A stretch of DNA of 64,000 nucleotides from Candidatus Egerieimonas intestinavium (GTDB taxonomy: Bacteria; Bacillota; Clostridia; Lachnospirales; Lachnospiraceae), in NCBI GenBank assembly GCA_018711815.1, contig DVHU01000099.1, forward strand, positions 1 through 64,000, written 5' to 3'. Shown piece after piece: positions 19,704 to 28,493 of the stretch. The notes beneath the pieces were generated by a model that saw only the letters and a list, made by a program, of their open reading frames with translations, was not told the origin of the DNA and made no database searches. Each line of letters opens with the position of its first letter. The first letter of the stretch is position 1. The translations under genes and the position numbers were made by a program.

Positions 19704-20294
19704 GTGATAAGATTGGATTTTATTTTCTATGAACAGAAGGATTATCTGAAACAGATGTTTCAATTTAATTGGAAATGGGTATGCCTGGTGATGGCGGCTG
19801 CAGCGGTGGCTTTCTTTCTGGTGTATGTGGTTACCGGATGGAGACATGTGGCCTTCAGTGGATTTCTGCTGTGTATCCTCATCGGCATTTATATGGGCTG
19901 TGTGGCGGGGCTTACCCTCTTTAACCGGGAGCCTACCGGAACCGCCAGAATGAATCTGGATTTATTCTGGTCTTATCGGGCGGTGCTGGAGACCCACAGC
20001 AGTAAGCGGCTGGTGGAGATCATCTGCAACATTGCCATGTGTGTTCCCTTCGGAATCATGATTCCTCTGCTTCTTAGGTGGACCAGAAACTTTTTCGTCT
20101 TTCTGCTGTGCGACGTGGCCTTTACGGTATTCATTGAGTCCGTTCAGTACATCACCACCCGGGGGCTCTTCGAGCTGGATGATATTTTCAATAACGCCCT
20201 GGGAGGAATTATCGGGTATCTGGTCTTTTATCTGTGTTACAAGCTGGCGGAGGGAATTCGGGATATGATGGCCGAGATCTTTCGGCCGGCGTAA
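19704..20294 (+). CDS. VanZ-like family membrane protein (start uncertain)
   Basis: NLDLFWSYRAVL...ICNIAMCVPFGIMIPLLL...FIESVQYITTRGLFELDDIFNNALGGIIGY. Confidence 0.85.
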   Translation: MIRLDFIFYEQKDYLKQMFQFNWKWVCLVMAAAAVAFFLVYVVTGWRHVAFSGFLLCILIGIYMGCVAGLTLFNREPTGTARMNLDLFWSYRAVLETHSSKRLVEIICNIAMCVPFGIMIPLLLRWTRNFFVFLLCDVAFTVFIESVQYITTRGLFELDDIFNNALGGIIGYLVFYLCYKLAEGIRDMMAEIFRPA

Positions 20295-20370
20295 ATGAAA
20301 AAATCTTCACGGAAACCGGCAATCCGCCTTTACAAAAGGTCTGAATTGTGCTAGTCTAAAAATCAGTAAA

Positions 20371-20655
20371 ACACAGTGACGGAGAGAGTAACTGCAGCTT
20401 TAGGATACAGAGAATCCCGGCAGCTGAGAAGGGATACCGGCGAGAGGCAGTGAAGATGGCTCCTGAGAGGCGCGGGTGAACCGGGCGGATACGCCGGGCA
20501 AGTCTGCGACAGGTCCGCCTGTTACAGCGGTAGGGTATGCAGCATAGCTTAAGTACCCGTTGAGGTCTGCGGCCGCGAGGCGCAGATGAATGGAAGTGGT
20601 AACACGGTTTATATATCCGTCTTCCCCGATAGCAGGGGAAGGCGGTTTTTCTGTT
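20371..20655 (+). ncRNA. T-box leader, tRNA-Met type
   Basis: T-box GAATGGAAGTGGTAACACGG with TGGT (20597-20600); terminator CCGTCTTCCCC/GGGGAAGGCGG-TTTTT (20617-20650); candidate AUG specifier 20456-20458; followed by metG. Confidence 0.85.
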
Positions 20656-20720
20656 ATGGGGAAGTCATTGGGGCTGTCCCGTGACAGAGAACAATCTGTG
20701 CAGAAGTTAAGGAGGAAAAA

Positions 20721-22676
20721 ATGGAAAAGAAAAAATTTTACATGACAACAGCCATCGCCTACACATCCGGAAAGCCTCACATCGGAAATACCTATGAGAT
20801 CGTGCTGGCGGACAGCATTGCCCGCTTCCGCAGACAGCAGGGCTACGATGTGTTTTTCCAGACAGGAACCGATGAGCATGGCCAGAAGATTGAGCTCAAG
20901 GCCGCTGAGGCGGGAATCACCCCCAAGGAATTTGTGGACAATGTAGCCGGGGAGATCAAGCGGATCTGGGATCTGATGAATACCTCCTACGACAAATTTA
21001 TCCGCACCACCGACGAGGATCATGAGAAGCAGGTGCAGAAGATTTTCAAAAAGCTCTACGATCAGGGAGATATTTACAAGGGCTACTATGAGGGAATGTA
21101 CTGCACGCCCTGCGAGTCCTTCTTCACCGAGTCCCAGCTGGTGGACGGAAAATGTCCCGACTGCGGACGTCCCTGCACCCCGGCCAAGGAGGAGGCTTAC
21201 TTCTTCCGGATGAGCAAGTATGCGGACCGGCTGATCGAGCATATCAATACGCATCCTGAGTTCATCCAGCCGGTGTCCCGGAAGAATGAGATGATGAATA
21301 ACTTCCTGCTGCCGGGACTGCAGGATCTGTGCGTGTCCAGAACTTCCTTTAAATGGGGAATACCGGTGGATTTTGATCCCAAGCATGTGACCTATGTGTG
21401 GCTGGACGCTCTGACCAACTATATCACGGGAATTGGCTACGACTGCGATGGAAACAGCAGCGATCTCTTTAAGAAGAACTGGCCGGCGGATCTGCATCTG
21501 ATCGGAAAGGACATTATCCGTTTCCACACCATTTACTGGCCGATCTTCCTGATGGCTCTGGATCTGCCTCTGCCCAAGCAGGTATTTGGCCATCCCTGGC
21601 TGCTGCAGGGGGACGGCAAGATGAGCAAGTCCAAGGGAAATGTGCTCTACGCCGACGAGCTGGTGGATTTCTTCGGCGTGGACGCCGTGCGCTATTTCGT
21701 GCTGCACGAGATGCCCTTTGAAAATGACGGTGTCATCACCTGGGAGCTGATGGTGGAGCGGCTGAACTCTGACCTGGCCAACACCTTGGGCAACCTGGTG
21801 AACCGTACCATCTCCATGTCCAACAAATACTTTGGCGGCCAGGTGAGAAGCACCGGGGCTGCGGAGGAAGTGGATGCGGACTTAAAGGCAGTGGTGCTGG
21901 GAACTAAGGCCAAGGTGGAGGCCAAGATGGAGGAGCTGCGGGTGGCGGACGCCATCACGGAAATCTTCAGTCTGTTCAAGCGCTGCAACAAATATATTGA
22001 CGAGACCATGCCCTGGGCTTTGGCCAAGGATGAGGCCAAGAAGGACCGTCTGGCAGAGGTGCTCTACAATCTGGTGGAGGGAATCTGTATGGGCGCCACC
22101 CTGCTGGAGTCCTTCATGCCTGAGACCAGCCAGAAAATCCTGGATCAGCTCCACGCCCGGAAGCGTTCTTACGAGGAATTAGAAACCTTCGGGCTGTACG
22201 AGTCCGGCGCCTGCGTCACCGATAAGCCGGAGATTCTCTTCGCCCGGCTGGATGTGAAGGAAGTGCTGGAGAAGGTGGAGGCAAAAAAGGCCGCGGAACA
22301 GACTGGTGAGGCGCAGCCGGAGGAGCCGGTGATTGACATTGAGCCCAAGGAGGAGATCACCTTCGAGGAATTCGGGAAAATGCAGTTCCAGGTGGGAGAG
22401 ATCATCTCCTGCGAGGCGGTGAAGAAATCCAAGAAGCTTCTTTGCTCTCAGGTTCGGGTGGGAAGCCAGGTGAAGCAGATTGTCTCCGGAATCAAGGGTC
22501 ACTATACCCCGGAGGAGATGGTAGGCAAGAAGGTTATGGTCCTGGTAAATCTAAAGCCCGCCAAACTGGCCGGAGTGCTCTCTGAGGGAATGCTGCTGTG
22601 CGCCGAGGACGCCGACGGAAATCTGGCGCTGATGACCCCGGAGAAGCCCATGCCTGCGGGAGCGGAAATCTGCTGA
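20721..22676 (+). CDS. metG: methionyl-tRNA synthetase with C-terminal tRNA-binding domain
   Basis: TTAIAYTSGKPHIGNTYE, KMSKSKGN, C-terminal QVGEIISCEAVKKSKKLL. Confidence 0.96.
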   Translation: MEKKKFYMTTAIAYTSGKPHIGNTYEIVLADSIARFRRQQGYDVFFQTGTDEHGQKIELKAAEAGITPKEFVDNVAGEIKRIWDLMNTSYDKFIRTTDEDHEKQVQKIFKKLYDQGDIYKGYYEGMYCTPCESFFTESQLVDGKCPDCGRPCTPAKEEAYFFRMSKYADRLIEHINTHPEFIQPVSRKNEMMNNFLLPGLQDLCVSRTSFKWGIPVDFDPKHVTYVWLDALTNYITGIGYDCDGNSSDLFKKNWPADLHLIGKDIIRFHTIYWPIFLMALDLPLPKQVFGHPWLLQGDGKMSKSKGNVLYADELVDFFGVDAVRYFVLHEMPFENDGVITWELMVERLNSDLANTLGNLVNRTISMSNKYFGGQVRSTGAAEEVDADLKAVVLGTKAKVEAKMEELRVADAITEIFSLFKRCNKYIDETMPWALAKDEAKKDRLAEVLYNLVEGICMGATLLESFMPETSQKILDQLHARKRSYEELETFGLYESGACVTDKPEILFARLDVKEVLEKVEAKKAAEQTGEAQPEEPVIDIEPKEEITFEEFGKMQFQVGEIISCEAVKKSKKLLCSQVRVGSQVKQIVSGIKGHYTPEEMVGKKVMVLVNLKPAKLAGVLSEGMLLCAEDADGNLALMTPEKPMPAGAEIC

Positions 22677-22712
22677 TGCCAGTTAAATAACGGAAAATTT
22701 TTCCGGAAGGAC

Positions 22713-22742
22713 TTGACAGGCCGCAAGAAGGACGAGTATACT
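22713..22742 (+). promoter_or_regulatory. promoter of the riboswitch/P-type ATPase unit
   Basis: TTGACA-N18-TATACT. Confidence 0.6.
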
Positions 22743-22746
22743 CTCC

Positions 22747-22884
22747 TTAAATAAAAGGGAGTAGCTGGCGCATGGAAATGCGTTTGCGATGTCGTCAATC
22801 TCGATGGAGAAGTCCATCCGTATCGCGATGAAATAGCGAGACTTTTATTGCATAGACGCTGTGCAATAAAAGTCTCGTTTTTTT
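22747..22884 (+). ncRNA. yybP-ykoY Mn2+ riboswitch with expression-platform terminator
   Basis: AATAAAAGGGAGTAGC...GATGTCGTCAATCTCG...ATAGCGAGACTTTTATT; P1 3' strand re-pairs as terminator GCGAGACTTTTATTGCA/TGCAATAAAAGTCTCG-TTTTTTT. Confidence 0.85.
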
Positions 22885-23044
22885 GTACGGCTGCCATTTT
22901 AACGGCTAACCGCATAAAAAAGTACTCCGCTCTTAAAGGGCTTCTCCCGGCAGGATAAACCTTTCGCTTAGTATTTTCCGAAAGGGGAATACTAACCGCA
23001 TGGATGCGGCAGCAGGGCGAAAACGGATGAAAGGAGAATTATAC

Positions 23045-25639
23045 ATGAGTGAATATTATCAGATGGAGGAACAGGAGGTTCGTTCGGCCCTCCATTCCCA
23101 GGAAGGCCTGACATCCCAGGAGGCAGCCGCCAGACAGGAGAAATACGGCTGGAACGAGCTGGTGGAGGGAAAGAAAAAAAGCGTTCCGCAGATTTTTCTG
23201 GAGCAGTTTGCGGATTTTCTGGTGATTATTCTGATCATCTCCGCTCTGGTGTCAGGTATACTGGGAGATTGGGAGTGCGCCGCTGTTATTCTGGTGGTGA
23301 TCACCATGAACGCAATTTTGGGGACAGTGCAGACGGTGAAGGCAGAGCATTCCTTAAACAGCCTAAAGGAGCTGTCCGCGCCCATGGCTAAGGTGCTGCG
23401 GGACGGCTGCGTCCGGGAAATCCCCGGCCGGGAGGTCACTGTGGGGGATGAGATTCTTCTGGACGCAGGAGATTTTGTCCCTGCCGACGGGCGGCTGGTG
23501 GAGAGCGCCAGCCTGAAGGTGGACGAGAGCGCCCTCACCGGCGAGAGTGTCAGCGTGGAGAAGGATACGGAGATTATCTCCGGTCAGGTGCCCCTGGGAG
23601 ATCGGAAAAACATGGTATTTTCCGGCAGCTTTGTCACCTACGGCCGGGGACGGTTCCTGGTGACGGGTATCGGCATGGAGACAGAGGTGGGCAAGATTGC
23701 CGGGCTTCTGAAAAATGCCTCTGAGAAAAAGACTCCCCTGCAGGTAAATCTGGATCAGTTTGGAAAGAAGCTTTCCATTCTTATCCTGGTATTCTGCGGA
23801 ATCCTCTTTGGGGTCAATGTATTCCGGGGAGGCAGCATCCAGGAGTCCTTCCTCTTCGCCGTGGCCTTGGCCGTGGCGGCTATCCCGGAGGCTTTGAGCT
23901 CCATTGTGACCATCGTGCTGTCCTTCGGCACCCAGAAAATGGCCCGGGAGGGAGCCATTGTGCGCAAGCTGCAGGCCGTGGAAGGGCTGGGAAGCGTATC
24001 GGTTATCTGTTCTGACAAAACCGGAACCCTGACCCAGAATAAGATGACTGTGGAATATTATTATATGGACGGCCGGCGGATTCCGGCAGATGCCATCAGC
24101 CTGGAGGCGCCGGAGCAGCGGATGCTCACCGAGTACAGCATGCTCTGCAACGATTCCCGGGTAAATGAGGACGGAGAAATCGGGGATCCCACCGAGACCG
24201 CCATGGTGCGGTTGGGCGAGCAGCTGGGAATCTCCGAGGATGAGCTGAGAGAAAAATATCCCCGGCTGTACGAGCTGCCCTTTGACAGCGACAGAAAGCG
24301 TATGTCTACCCTGCATCAGATGGGGGAGCGGCGGGTGCTGGTGTCCAAGGGAGCGGCCGACGGTCTTCTGCCCCTGTCCTGCCGAATCTGGCAGAAGGGG
24401 GAGCTGGTTCCCATGACAGAGGTCTGTCGCAGGCAGGTGCTGCAGGCGGTGGATGAGTTTTCCCGGGAGGGATTGAGAGTTCTGGGAGTGGCCTACCGGC
24501 AGCTGCAGGATGAACAGGAGTCTCCCGAACTGGAGCAGGAGCTTTGCTTCCTGGGCCTTATTGCCATGATGGATCCGCCCCGGGTGGAGTCTGCCCAGGC
24601 TGTGGCCAGCTGTAAGGAGGCGGGTATCCGTCCGGTGATGATTACCGGAGATCACAAGGTGACAGCGGCAGCCATCGCCAAGAGGATCGGGATTCTGGAA
24701 AAGGAGAGCGAGGCCTGCGAGGGCGCGGTGCTGGACACCATGGACGATGAGCAGCTGAAGGATTTTGTGGAGGGCATTTCTGTGTATGCCCGGGTGTCTC
24801 CGGAGCATAAGATACGGATTGTGCGAGCCTGGCAGGAGAAGGGAAATGTGGTCTCCATGACCGGGGACGGGGTCAACGATGCTCCGGCTCTAAAGCAGGC
24901 GGATATCGGCGTGGCTATGGGAATCACCGGCAGCGAGGTCTCCAAGGACGCGGCGGCCATGGTGCTGACGGACGACAACTTTGCCACCATCGTCAAGGCG
25001 GTGGAGAATGGCCGGAACATCTATGCCAACATCAAGCGGTCCATTCAGTTTCTCCTCTCCGGAAATTTCGGAGCGATCTTGGCGGTGCTGTACGCCTCTG
25101 TGCTGGCCCTGCCCCTGCCCTTCGCCCCGGTGCATCTGCTGTTTATCAACCTGCTGACGGACAGCCTGCCGGCCATTGCCCTGGGTCTGGAACCCCACAA
25201 TCATGAGGTTATGCGCCAGAAGCCCCGTCCCGCAGGAGAGAATATTTTAACCAGATCCTTCCTGCTTTCCATCGGAACAGAGGGACTGTCCATTGCCGTT
25301 ACCACCATGATTGCCTTTTATCTGGGGCTGAATCAGGGAGGCGCCCTGCTGGCCAGCACCATGGCCTTCGGAACTCTCTGCACCGCCCGGTTGGTTCACG
25401 GTTATAATTGTAAAGCAGAGCGTCCGGTGATCTTCACCCGCCGATTCTTCGACAACTGGTACCTGCAGGGGGCATTCCTGGCAGGTCTGCTGCTGATCAC
25501 CGCTGTGCTGACGGTTCCGGCCCTCCACAAAATATTCCAGGTGCAGACGCTGGCGCTGCCCCAGCTCTTTACCGTGTACGGCCTGGCGCTGGCGAACCTG
25601 CCGGTGATTCAGCTGCTGAAGAAGCTTCGGGCAAAGTAG
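23045..25639 (+). CDS. P2-type cation-transporting ATPase (calcium-type; probable Mn2+ and/or Ca2+ exporter)
   Basis: CSDKTGTLTQNKM, MTGDGVNDAPALKQADIGVAMG, VAAIPEALSSIVT; start with RBS AAAGGAGAA. Confidence 0.93.
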   Translation: MSEYYQMEEQEVRSALHSQEGLTSQEAAARQEKYGWNELVEGKKKSVPQIFLEQFADFLVIILIISALVSGILGDWECAAVILVVITMNAILGTVQTVKAEHSLNSLKELSAPMAKVLRDGCVREIPGREVTVGDEILLDAGDFVPADGRLVESASLKVDESALTGESVSVEKDTEIISGQVPLGDRKNMVFSGSFVTYGRGRFLVTGIGMETEVGKIAGLLKNASEKKTPLQVNLDQFGKKLSILILVFCGILFGVNVFRGGSIQESFLFAVALAVAAIPEALSSIVTIVLSFGTQKMAREGAIVRKLQAVEGLGSVSVICSDKTGTLTQNKMTVEYYYMDGRRIPADAISLEAPEQRMLTEYSMLCNDSRVNEDGEIGDPTETAMVRLGEQLGISEDELREKYPRLYELPFDSDRKRMSTLHQMGERRVLVSKGAADGLLPLSCRIWQKGELVPMTEVCRRQVLQAVDEFSREGLRVLGVAYRQLQDEQESPELEQELCFLGLIAMMDPPRVESAQAVASCKEAGIRPVMITGDHKVTAAAIAKRIGILEKESEACEGAVLDTMDDEQLKDFVEGISVYARVSPEHKIRIVRAWQEKGNVVSMTGDGVNDAPALKQADIGVAMGITGSEVSKDAAAMVLTDDNFATIVKAVENGRNIYANIKRSIQFLLSGNFGAILAVLYASVLALPLPFAPVHLLFINLLTDSLPAIALGLEPHNHEVMRQKPRPAGENILTRSFLLSIGTEGLSIAVTTMIAFYLGLNQGGALLASTMAFGTLCTARLVHGYNCKAERPVIFTRRFFDNWYLQGAFLAGLLLITAVLTVPALHKIFQVQTLALPQLFTVYGLALANLPVIQLLKKLRAK

Positions 25640-25671
25640 GCGGCGGACGATAGAGAAAAGAGGAAATAGAA

Positions 25672-26454
25672 ATGATTTTTGAGAGCCATGCACATTACGA
25701 CGATGAGGCTTTTGACGGGGACAGGGAGGAGCTTTTGCATAGCCTCTCTGCCCAGGGGGTGGGAACCGTGATCAATGTGGCGGCCAGCGTGGACGGCATA
25801 GAGAGCACCGTGAGACTGGCCGAAGAATACCCCTTTGTCTATGCCGCCGTGGGCGTGCATCCGGACGAGGTGGGGGAGATGGATCAGGGAACCCTGGAGC
25901 GGATGCGCCGGCTGGCCCGGGAGGATAAGGTGGTGGCCATCGGAGAGATAGGCCTGGACTACTACTGGGATAAGGAAAAGCATGAGCTGCAGAAGGAATG
26001 GTTTCGCCGGCAGCTGGATGTGGCCCGGCAGGAGAAGCTGCCCTTTATCATCCACAGCCGGGAGGCGGCGGCGGACACCCTGCAGGTGGCCCGGGAGGAG
26101 AGAGTCGGGGAAATCGGCGGAGTGGTACACTGCTTCTCCTACGGCGTGGAGCTGGCCCGGGAATATCTGAATATGGGGCTGTATCTGGGCATTGGAGGCG
26201 TGGTCACCTTCAAGAACGCCCGGAAATTAAAGGAAGTGGCGGAGTACGCTCCCCTTTCCGCCCTGCTGCTGGAGACGGACAGCCCGTATCTGGCTCCGGT
26301 GCCCCATCGGGGCAAGAGAAATGATTCCGGCAACCTTCCCCTGGTGGCACAGGCCATCGGGGAAATCAAAGGAATTTCGCCGGAGGAGGTCATCCGGGTC
26401 ACAGAGGAAAATGGCCGGAGGCTGTTTTACAAAATAGATAAAAACGGAAAGTAA
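25672..26454 (+). CDS. tatD: TatD family deoxyribonuclease
   Basis: MIFESHAHYDDEAFD, GEIGLDYYWD, LLLETDSPYLAP. Confidence 0.93.
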   Translation: MIFESHAHYDDEAFDGDREELLHSLSAQGVGTVINVAASVDGIESTVRLAEEYPFVYAAVGVHPDEVGEMDQGTLERMRRLAREDKVVAIGEIGLDYYWDKEKHELQKEWFRRQLDVARQEKLPFIIHSREAAADTLQVAREERVGEIGGVVHCFSYGVELAREYLNMGLYLGIGGVVTFKNARKLKEVAEYAPLSALLLETDSPYLAPVPHRGKRNDSGNLPLVAQAIGEIKGISPEEVIRVTEENGRRLFYKIDKNGK

Positions 26455-26462
26455 GAGCTTCA

Positions 26463-26491
26463 TTGACATCTTGTATACCGATTGGTATAAT
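26463..26491 (+). promoter_or_regulatory. promoter with embedded palindromic operator of TetR gene
   Basis: TTGACA-N17-TATAAT with perfect palindrome TATACC-GATT-GGTATA (26474-26489). Confidence 0.75.
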
Positions 26492-26511
26492 AGAGCAAAG
26501 GAGTGAATGCC

Positions 26512-27087
26512 ATGGACAACAGGGAAGCAATTTTAAATCAGGCCCTTCATCTGTTCTACGCCCGGGGCTACGACGCTGTGGGAGTTCAGGAGATCGTGGA
26601 CGCCGCAGGAGTCACCAAGCCCACCTTATACTACTATTTCGGCAGTAAGCGGGGACTTCTGGAGACGCTGCTCAAGGGCCGGTGCGAGAAGCTGGAGGAG
26701 GAGATGCGGCAGGTGGTATTTGCCGAGGAAGAGCTTCCCCGGGTACTTTACCAGGTGGCCCGCCATTATCTGGACTTTGCCTGCAGAAATATGGAATTTT
26801 ATCTGCTGCTGCTGGGACTTTTCTATTCCGGACGGCAGAGCGACGGCTACCAGGCGGTAAGCCCCCTCATCGAGCGGTTTCATCAACAGATCGTGGGAAT
26901 ATTTGAGCGGTTTTCCCGGCAGCTGGGAAATATGCGCGGCCGCCAGCGGGAGTTTGCGGTGGGCTTTCTCGGGGTGATGGACCACCATTTTCTGATGGTA
27001 AGTCACAGCAGCCAGGGGGAGGTTCAGATTTCTGACAGCCAGGTGTATGAGATTGTTCATCAGTTCATGTACGGCATTTACACCTAA
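26512..27087 (+). CDS. TetR/AcrR family regulator
   Basis: AILNQALHLFYARGYDAVGVQEIVDAAGVTKPTLYYYFGSKRGLLETLL. Confidence 0.92.
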   Translation: MDNREAILNQALHLFYARGYDAVGVQEIVDAAGVTKPTLYYYFGSKRGLLETLLKGRCEKLEEEMRQVVFAEEELPRVLYQVARHYLDFACRNMEFYLLLLGLFYSGRQSDGYQAVSPLIERFHQQIVGIFERFSRQLGNMRGRQREFAVGFLGVMDHHFLMVSHSSQGEVQISDSQVYEIVHQFMYGIYT

Positions 27088-27110
27088 GCAGAATAATGGA
27101 GGAAGCTTTT

Positions 27111-28493
27111 ATGGGAAAATGGTATGAGGAGGCGGTGTTTTATCACATGTATCCCCTGGGGATGACGGGGGCGCCTTTTGAAAATAGACAGGAGCAGGTG
27201 ACGCACCGGTTTGCGGAGCTCATGGACTGGCTGCCCCACGTGGCAGATCTGGGCTGTACGGCCATCTACATCGGCCCCCTGTTTGAGTCCAGCACCCACG
27301 GCTATGACACCAGGGACTACAAGCTGGTGGACCGCCGCCTGGGAGACAACGAGGATTTCAAAGCTTTTGTTAAAAAGGCCCATGACTTAGGCATACGGAT
27401 TGTGGTGGACGGGGTGTTTAACCACACGGGCCGTGAATTTTTCGCCTTTCGGGATATTCAGCAAAATCGGGAGGGCTCTCCCTACTGCGGCTGGTACAAG
27501 GGGCTTTGGTTCGGGGGAAATAATTGCTACAACGACGGATTTTCTTACGAGGCCTGGAGGGGCTGCAATGAGCTGGTGAAGCTGAATCTCTGGGAGTCGG
27601 CGGTGCAGGAATATCTCTTTGGCGTCATTGATTTCTGGGTGCAGGAATTTGACATCGACGGAATCCGTCTGGACTGCGCCGATCAGCTGGAGTTCTTCTT
27701 CATGGAGGAGCTGCGCAGAAGAGCCCCGGGCTGGAAGGAGGACTTCTGGCTAATGGGCGAGGTAATCCACGGGGATTACAGCCGCTGGTGCAATGATAAG
27801 ATGCTCCACTCGGTGACTAACTATGAGCTGTGGAAGGGCTTGTACTCTGGGCATAACACCCACAATTATTTTGAGATTGCCCACACTATCCGCCGCCAGT
27901 TCGGGGATCCCTGGGGCAATCGGGGAATTTACGAGGGCTGCAGGCTGTATACCTTCTCGGAGAACCACGATGTGAACCGCCTGGCCAGCGAGCTTACGGT
28001 TTTCGCCCACACGCTGCCTGTGTATACGCTGGTGTATTTTCTGCCGGGAATTCCTTCCCTGTACTACGGCTCGGAATTTGGGCTGGAGGGAAAGAAAAAC
28101 GGACCGGACGACAGTCCCATGCGTCCCCGGATTGAGATTTCCAGGATGCTTGAGGAAAATCCGCATCCGGAGCTCACAGACTGGATCCGGCAGCTGGGAA
28201 AAATTCACCGGGAGCATCCGGCGGCTGCCTATGGAACTTACAAAGAGCTGGTGCTGACTAACTGCCAGTACGCCTTCGCCAGAACCCTGGAGGAGGACGG
28301 CCTGGTGGTGGCGGTCAACTGCGATGAGAACAGCGGGGCGGCCATTGAGGTGCCCGTGCCCTCCCAGAACCTGTGTTACCGGGACGCGCTGACCGGGGAG
28401 GAGTGTTCCCAGGAGAACGGGAAGCTGTTGGTGGAGCTTCCGGCAGCGGGATGCCGGATATTGGAAGGGATAGCAAAAGGAGAAGCGTTATGA
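27111..28493 (+). CDS. GH13 alpha-amylase family glycosidase
   Basis: DGVFNHTG, GIRLDCAD, LMGEVI, FSENHD. Confidence 0.9.
   Translation: MGKWYEEAVFYHMYPLGMTGAPFENRQEQVTHRFAELMDWLPHVADLGCTAIYIGPLFESSTHGYDTRDYKLVDRRLGDNEDFKAFVKKAHDLGIRIVVDGVFNHTGREFFAFRDIQQNREGSPYCGWYKGLWFGGNNCYNDGFSYEAWRGCNELVKLNLWESAVQEYLFGVIDFWVQEFDIDGIRLDCADQLEFFFMEELRRRAPGWKEDFWLMGEVIHGDYSRWCNDKMLHSVTNYELWKGLYSGHNTHNYFEIAHTIRRQFGDPWGNRGIYEGCRLYTFSENHDVNRLASELTVFAHTLPVYTLVYFLPGIPSLYYGSEFGLEGKKNGPDDSPMRPRIEISRMLEENPHPELTDWIRQLGKIHREHPAAAYGTYKELVLTNCQYAFARTLEEDGLVVAVNCDENSGAAIEVPVPSQNLCYRDALTGEECSQENGKLLVELPAAGCRILEGIAKGEAL

Noticed and set aside
20400-21707. 435-aa minus-strand ORF
   Set aside because: Antisense to the T-box leader and metG; no domain motifs.
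23363-24808. 481-aa minus-strand ORF
   Set aside because: Antisense shadow of the P-type ATPase; His/Leu/Gln-rich low-complexity translation, no RBS or family motifs.
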